From UBA4717 sp002404395 (GTDB taxonomy: Bacteria > Bacillota > Clostridia > Oscillospirales > CAG-272), in the NCBI GenBank assembly GCA_937902275.1, contig CALFNW010000073.1:1-7787 (forward strand): a stretch of 7,787 nucleotides of DNA. Direction: 5' to 3'. The translations under genes were made by a program, and so were the position numbers. A model generated the notes under the pieces. That model had not been told where the DNA came from. It worked only from the letters and a program-made list of their open reading frames with translations, and did not search any database. Position 1 is the first letter of the stretch; each line of letters opens with the position of its first letter. Shown piece after piece: positions 3,457 through 7,787 of this stretch.

Positions 3457-6261
3457 ATGAAAGAATTCAAAAGATTTCTGGCGTCTGCGCTTGCTTCGCT
3501 TATGATTTTCAGCTCGCTTGCGCTTTCGACCTCGGCAAAAAGCTTTGAGGATGTTGCATCCGATTACAAGTTTGCCGAACAGATCAACATTTTGTCCGAT
3601 ATAGGTATCACAAAGGGTACAAGTGACACCGAATATTCACCGGACGAAAACGTAACCCGCGAACAGATGGCAATACTGCTTTACAGACTTATGGTTGGTA
3701 ACGATAATTCCGGAAAGCTCAACTCCACTCCGTTCGTTGACCTCACCGACGATACATACATGGGTGCTATCTCATGGGCATATGCAAACGGATACATTCT
3801 CGGTACTTCCGAAAATACCTTTGAACCCCGCGAAGGCATTACGCTCCAGGATGCAATGACTATGCTTGTACGTATTCTCGGCCACGAGACCTCGAATATG
3901 GCAAAGGGATATCCGTGGACCTACATCAACTCGGCAGTCAAGCTGAACCTTGACATCGACCTTGACGGCGTAGGCTACGAAAAAAATCTCACCCGCGGTG
4001 AGGTTGCCGCTATTCTCTACAACACGCTTACCGCCGAGTATCTGATCCCCAAGACCGTGGTAAACGGCGTAACGCTTTATGAATCCACCACGATCATCGA
4101 AAAGATATTCGGATACAAGCTTGCCGAAGCAACGATCGTTGCGACCAACAACTACGCAACCGACAATGCCTCGACCGTAGTTAAGGACGGATATGTAAGC
4201 CTTGCGTACACCGAAGACAACGCTTCGCGTATGATCACCGTAAAATACTCCGACCTCGGACTTGACGGTAGCGCGGACAGCAATCTCGGCCGCCGCGTAA
4301 AGGTCGTATACAGTATTGACTCCGCAAAGAACGTAAAGATGCTCGGAGCTACCGAGATCGGCAAGGTCGAAACCATGAACGACGGAATCACAGTTCATGA
4401 AGACAAGACCACCGGCAAATACGACTATGTTGAGATCGGCGAGACCAGATACAATGTAGTCGAGACCCTCTCCGACAAGCTCTCCACCAACGAAAACGAG
4501 TTGCTCGTATACGCATACGGAAACAACTCCAAGCTTACTCAGATCACAAGCAACGAAGCGCTCAATGATATTCTCGGTATATACAACGCCGACCTTATCT
4601 TTGACAACCGCAGCGACGATACCGCGTCAAGACTCATAATCAAGCCCTACGGCTTTGATAAGCTTGAAGTTTCAAGCCGCGGCGAATACAATATTGCCGA
4701 TGATCTTAAGGAAAGCGAGCTCAAGGGCGGACTCTCCAACACTGCAAAAGCCGATGACGGCGATTACGTGCTCTACTACTACAACAAGGCAAACAAGAGC
4801 CTTGAGATCGTTTCGGTGATCCCCGTAAGCTCGGCTCAGACCGTAAGCAGACTTACCGACACCACCGTTAAGATCGGCGACAAGACCTATAAGCTCGGCT
4901 GTGAAGCCCTCGGAATTACCGCCGCTTCGCTCAAGCGTGAGCTTTCGGTAGGCGACAAGGTACGTGCGGTAGCAGTCAACGGTATGCTGCTTGCGATCGA
5001 AGACGGCATCGAAGACGGTGCGGCTTCAAACTACCTCATCGCACTTTCAAATTCGAGACCTGTATTCACTAACGGTGAGTTCGGTTATGCGGTCAAGGTC
5101 AACCTTGACGGCGAAGTAATGTCGGTATTCACCGAAACCGATAACGTATCTGCCGGAAAGGCATACCGTTACACGGTATCCAAGGACGGCAAGTACACCC
5201 TTATTCCTTATATCGCAAACAGCGGTGTCATCACCTCCGGAAGCGACCAGTTCGTACAGAACTCCGGAAACAACAGCGATATTGCATTTATCGTTGAAGA
5301 TTCCGACGGTGCAACCATCGCCAAGAACAGTGCAGACTACACCCTCAGCGCAGGCGAATCCGGATATCTCACTTCCGAAAAATCGCTTAATTCCGAAGTG
5401 AAGTTTGTAACCGACAATTCAACCGTTATTGTAGTCGGTACGACCGATTCGAACGGCGACAGCACTTACACCGTAAGAAAAGGCGTGTTTGACGGCAACA
5501 TTTCGATCGAAGACGGTGCATATGTAGCAGCGATCTTCAAGAATGAAACCGGAAGCACCGAAACTCTCCGTTATCTCTACATTTCAAACGGTTCGTTCTC
5601 GGGCGCTACCAGCTCCGCAAATGCGGTCAAGGTACTTGAAGTGCTCGGTAAAGAATACATCGACGGTAAGGTTTACACCATTTACAATACCCTTAACCTC
5701 GATACCGGCGTGGTAGATACCCTTTACTCGACCTCTGGCGACCTTGAGATCGGCGCGAACTACAAGCTCAACAACGACGGCAACATCTCCGGCGTTGAAG
5801 CTGAGATCGCAAACGGTATCATCACCGGCTATACCTCGGCAACCGTAACGATCGGCTCCGACACTTACAAGATCTCAAAGAACCTCAAAGTGTTTGAGAT
5901 CGACGAAGACTTTGACGTAACAAGCCACAAGCTTTCGAGCGCATACCTCTCATATGTTGAATATGTGATCGACGACGGCGAAGTTACTTCGATCCTCGTT
6001 CACGGCGACGCTCCCATGACCGCCGAATACAAGGAAAGCAAGATCACCGTAACCTGCGGCTTTGATTTCTCCGGGATCAACACCTTCTCGCTCAAAAACG
6101 TAAAGCTTGACGGCAAATCTATCGACATTTCGGGCTTTACGACCGAGCGCAACGGCAACACTGTAACAGTTACCGCCGACTCTGAGCTTGAAGCGGGCAG
6201 CTACACGATCAACTTCTCCATGAACGGAAAGACTATCGGCTGCGACTTTGAAGTAAAATAA
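3457..6261 (+). CDS. Secreted S-layer homology (SLH) domain protein with uncharacterised beta-rich body
   Basis: This 934-residue exported envelope protein starts with a signal peptide (basic MKEFKR, hydrophobic core 8-23, likely cleavage after A27 in STSA). Three SLH repeats follow, about 29-80 (FEDVASDYKFAEQINIL… VTREQMAILLYRLM), 92-143 (FVDLTDDTYMGAISWAYANG… MTMLVRILG) and 152-195 (YPWTYINSAVKLNL… LTRGEVAAILYNTL). SLH triplets anchor proteins non-covalently to cell-wall secondary polymers. The remaining roughly 735 residues are Asp/Ser/Thr-rich, predicted beta, and belong to no family I recognise; they contain a recurring TVxIGxxxY motif. The last 75 residues look like an Ig-like domain with cysteines at 867 and 929. 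The ATG at 3457 is chosen because it follows CGGAGGAAG and begins a clean signal peptide. Strong bias toward AAG, GAC, ATC and CTC codons suggests high expression. It could be an S-layer component or an adhesin. A terminator follows; it is probably monocistronic. Confidence 0.93.
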   Translation: MKEFKRFLASALASLMIFSSLALSTSAKSFEDVASDYKFAEQINILSDIGITKGTSDTEYSPDENVTREQMAILLYRLMVGNDNSGKLNSTPFVDLTDDTYMGAISWAYANGYILGTSENTFEPREGITLQDAMTMLVRILGHETSNMAKGYPWTYINSAVKLNLDIDLDGVGYEKNLTRGEVAAILYNTLTAEYLIPKTVVNGVTLYESTTIIEKIFGYKLAEATIVATNNYATDNASTVVKDGYVSLAYTEDNASRMITVKYSDLGLDGSADSNLGRRVKVVYSIDSAKNVKMLGATEIGKVETMNDGITVHEDKTTGKYDYVEIGETRYNVVETLSDKLSTNENELLVYAYGNNSKLTQITSNEALNDILGIYNADLIFDNRSDDTASRLIIKPYGFDKLEVSSRGEYNIADDLKESELKGGLSNTAKADDGDYVLYYYNKANKSLEIVSVIPVSSAQTVSRLTDTTVKIGDKTYKLGCEALGITAASLKRELSVGDKVRAVAVNGMLLAIEDGIEDGAASNYLIALSNSRPVFTNGEFGYAVKVNLDGEVMSVFTETDNVSAGKAYRYTVSKDGKYTLIPYIANSGVITSGSDQFVQNSGNNSDIAFIVEDSDGATIAKNSADYTLSAGESGYLTSEKSLNSEVKFVTDNSTVIVVGTTDSNGDSTYTVRKGVFDGNISIEDGAYVAAIFKNETGSTETLRYLYISNGSFSGATSSANAVKVLEVLGKEYIDGKVYTIYNTLNLDTGVVDTLYSTSGDLEIGANYKLNNDGNISGVEAEIANGIITGYTSATVTIGSDTYKISKNLKVFEIDEDFDVTSHKLSSAYLSYVEYVIDDGEVTSILVHGDAPMTAEYKESKITVTCGFDFSGINTFSLKNVKLDGKSIDISGFTTERNGNTVTVTADSELEAGSYTINFSMNGKTIGCDFEVK

Positions 6262-6274
6262 AAAATTAAGCCTG

Positions 6275-6315
6275 CCGGGCAAACGGACTTTAAGTTCAGC
6301 TTGCCCGGTCTTTTT
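6275..6315 (+). terminator. Rho-independent terminator of the SLH gene
   Basis: Arms CCGGGCAA (6275-6282) and TTGCCCGG (6301-6308) form a GC-rich 8-bp stem with an 18-base loop, followed by TCTTTTT (6309-6315). It begins 14 bases after the stop codon. Confidence 0.88.
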
Positions 6316-6319
6316 ATGT

Positions 6320-6353
6320 ATAGCATTTTATTTCCGTACATAGCATTTTATTT
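6320..6353 (+). repeat. 20-bp tandem duplication
   Basis: ATAGCATTTTATTT occurs exactly at 6320-6333 and 6340-6353, with similar linker bases (CCGTAC, then TCG), giving a period of 20 bp. It lies between the SLH terminator and the next promoter. The role is unknown. Confidence 0.7.
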
Positions 6354-6381
6354 TCGAATTTTATGAAGTGCGCCGAAAACA

Positions 6382-6410
6382 TTGAAAAAGGAACGACGAT
6401 ATGATACAAT
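6382..6410 (+). promoter_or_regulatory. Probable sigma-A promoter ahead of the gene remnants
   Basis: TTGAAA (6382-6387), a 17-base spacer and TACAAT (6405-6410) are close to consensus. A small hairpin, AAACGG (6425-6430) with CCGTTT (6439-6444), lies in the leader, and AAAAGGAG (6450-6457) sits before the ATG at 6465. The expression signals are intact although the reading frame behind them is broken. Confidence 0.6.
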
Positions 6411-6464
6411 AAATCATTGTTATCAAACGGTATAAATGCCGTTTTACTCAAAAGGAGACCGCCT

Positions 6465-6575
6465 ATGAAATATACACAGATTTGGACGGGTTATCGTATC
6501 CATGAAGGGATTCGCGAGCCGGGCTTTCCCGCTTCTGTTCCCGGTACCATACATCATGTGACGGAGATATTATAA
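6465..6575 (+). pseudogene. 5' fragment of a glycoside-hydrolase-like gene (36 codons)
   Basis: A good SD and ATG open a frame that stops at TAA (6573-6575) after 36 residues. The sequence REPGFPASVPGTIHHVTEIL resembles the N-terminal sugar-binding domain of family 2 glycosidases (beta-mannosidase and exo-glucosaminidase types), where a conserved VPGTVH-like motif occurs near the start. The remaining several hundred residues are missing: what follows is a different frame with unrelated-looking sequence. It is most likely the stump of a gene cut by deletion or recombination. The family assignment rests on one short motif and is tentative; it could also be a small unrelated ORF. Confidence 0.4.
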
Positions 6576-6576
6576 C

Positions 6577-6849
6577 GGTATTCTTAATACAGAAGTAAAG
6601 TCGAAAAATGCGGTAATTGACGGCAAAAATTACGTATCATTTACCTATGGCGATATCTTGCTTGTGACTGATTCGAGTATCTGCGATGATATTTACGAAA
6701 AGAAGAGTGTAATCGGTTAGTTTGCAGGGAATACGGACGCTGAATTTAATATCGAATTTGTATCGGTCGGTTTGCGGATTTCCGATTATACGTCTGCCGG
6801 AAAATAGCATGACGGCGACGAATATACCGAATGGATATTAACAAAATAA
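6577..6849 (+). pseudogene. C-terminal remnant of an unrecognised gene with two in-frame TAG stops
   Basis: One frame reads as coherent protein from GILNTEVKSKNAVIDGKNYV through YGDILLVTDSSICDDIY to DEYTEWILTK, ending in TAA at 6847-6849. It is interrupted by TAG at 6718-6720 and 6805-6807, and there is no start codon. Composition and the alternating hydrophobic pattern are protein-like throughout, so the stops look like point mutations in a dead gene, each one base from CAG (Gln), AAG (Lys) or GAG (Glu). I do not recognise the family; YVSFTYGD and VSVGLRISDY suggest an extracellular beta-structured protein or lipoprotein. It abuts the glycosidase-like stump in a different frame, so the two are either a fusion by deletion or one frameshifted gene. 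Confidence 0.5.
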
Positions 6850-6870
6850 CGTGAACAAGAGGGGGACATT

Positions 6871-7716
6871 ATGATCAAAAAAGATTCATTGCTGATAGTT
6901 GAGTTTAACAACGTAACCGGTGAAACCGAAAGAATAGAACATGGTGATGATAAACATCATATGAATTGGATCCGGAGCGGAAAACAGTGGGGCATTTCAG
7001 AAGGATTTGTTACGGAAAATGTAGAAATTTGGGAAAACCGTGTATTGATACATAAGTCAAGGAACTATTTTTCATTAGACGTAGAAAAATATTTGCATAA
7101 CGGAAAATATTATGAAAAATATACACTCACGAATACTTCTGACAAAGCCCAAATGATATCTAAAGAAAATTTCTCGCTGCTCTATGCGTATTCATGTTTT
7201 TTTGATAAGAATCCGGACATGATGCATAACCGCTGCAATACTCATGCGTGGTGTGCCGAGGAAGTTTGCAAGCTTTATTCAATAAAATTGGACGGTAGCT
7301 ATCCCTACTTGTATCAACGGGCAATTTCGGGGAAATTTTGCGAATATGGATTGAAAACGGATGTTTCTGTTACAACTCTCGCGTCATTCGATAGGGGAGC
7401 GATACTGCTTTACCCTATGGATAATATTATAAATCCAAATGAAAAAACGGTATTTGGGTTTGAGTTTTCGTTTGTGAACCATCGCCCCGATAAGGATGAC
7501 TTTTGTGCATATGCTGATAAATACACAGGAACCAAAGGTGATATGTTTAAATTGACTGTTTGTACGGAAAACCCGATAAAATCTGCTGAGTTTTATGTTG
7601 ACGGAGCGTACATGGGAAAAATGAACATAGAAAACCATTCGGCATATGCGATATGGAAATCGTCATCTGATGGCGAACATAAAATAGATTTCATAGCTGA
7701 CGGAAACATCGCTTGA
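6871..7716 (+). CDS. N-terminal beta-sandwich part of a probable carbohydrate-active enzyme, likely truncated
   Basis: This 281-residue protein has no signal peptide. The ATG at 6871 follows GAGGGGG (6859-6865). The sequence resembles the N-terminal supersandwich domain of large Firmicutes proteins related to six-hairpin glycosidases: HHMNWIRSGKQWGISEG near residues 29-45, KYTLTNTSDKA near 90-100, and NRCNTHAWCAEEVCKLYSIK near 119-138, a counterpart of the NTHIWCG-type motif I remember from that group. An acidic segment NPNEKTVFGFEF then leads into an Ig-like segment (about 225-281). Such proteins usually continue for several hundred residues with a catalytic barrel; here the frame stops at TGA (7714-7716), just as the Ig-like segment ends. 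No catalytic domain is present, so enzyme activity is unlikely. It is visibly more AT-rich than the SLH gene. The identification is by memory of motifs, so moderate. Confidence 0.55.
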   Translation: MIKKDSLLIVEFNNVTGETERIEHGDDKHHMNWIRSGKQWGISEGFVTENVEIWENRVLIHKSRNYFSLDVEKYLHNGKYYEKYTLTNTSDKAQMISKENFSLLYAYSCFFDKNPDMMHNRCNTHAWCAEEVCKLYSIKLDGSYPYLYQRAISGKFCEYGLKTDVSVTTLASFDRGAILLYPMDNIINPNEKTVFGFEFSFVNHRPDKDDFCAYADKYTGTKGDMFKLTVCTENPIKSAEFYVDGAYMGKMNIENHSAYAIWKSSSDGEHKIDFIADGNIA

Positions 7717-7787
7717 CAAGGGCACACAGAGAAAAACAACTGAAAATGAGCTGCCAAGCCTTACACAATGCACCGCCTAACAGGACA
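7717..7787. other. Right edge, no gene recognised
   Basis: The 71 bases after the TGA carry no rightward continuation of the preceding protein. On the minus strand one frame is open across the whole stretch but is too short to identify. The change of character right after the truncated gene suggests a recombination junction near 7705-7716. Confidence 0.3.

Noticed and set aside
3772..4398. 208-codon leftward ORF inside the SLH gene
   Set aside because: Antisense shadow caused by the biased codon use of the SLH gene; the plus-strand SLH motifs decide the strand.

Overview
The window looks like a chromosome segment of an anaerobic, Gram-positive gut Clostridium-class bacterium (Oscillospirales/Ruminococcaceae-like). 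Three things point there: a Tn916/Tn1549-family integrase pair, a reverse rubrerythrin beside a PerR-type regulator, and a large secreted protein with three S-layer homology repeats. It is a junction region: the right end of an integrative conjugative element (ICE), then a stretch of host genes, then decayed and truncated gene fragments.

Layout. Positions 1 to about 1750 are the right end of the ICE, with xis, int, probable integrase-binding repeats, a strong hairpin and an AT-rich terminus. From about 1765 to 2073 there is no gene. This part holds a cluster of CCCACG-containing direct and inverted repeats that look like recombinase arm sites or the scar of another element, then a 13-bp perfect hairpin that probably terminates the leftward operon. 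From 2074 to 3111 a leftward operon, perR then rubrerythrin, runs from a consensus promoter (TTGACA, 17 bp, TATAAT) followed by a perfect 19-bp Fur/PerR-type palindrome. From 3112 to 3456 there is a divergent intergenic region with a second, weaker Fur/PerR-like site, a pair of crossing inverted repeats and the promoter of the next gene. From 3457 to 6261 lies a 934-residue exported SLH protein with a terminator behind it. From 6316 to 7787 is a graveyard: a 20-bp tandem duplication, a promoter, a 36-codon glycosidase-like start, a gene remnant with two in-frame TAG stops, and a 281-residue protein that looks like only the N-terminal part of a larger carbohydrate-active enzyme.

How it works together. 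Xis and Int excise and integrate the ICE. PerR and reverse rubrerythrin form a peroxide/oxygen-defence unit that probably autoregulates. The SLH protein is an envelope protein with no visible functional tie to its neighbours. I see no clear new multi-gene system. The best leads are the CCCACG repeat cluster, the second PerR-like site and crossing inverted repeats ahead of the SLH gene, the uncharacterised body of the SLH protein, and the mosaic of broken genes at the right edge.
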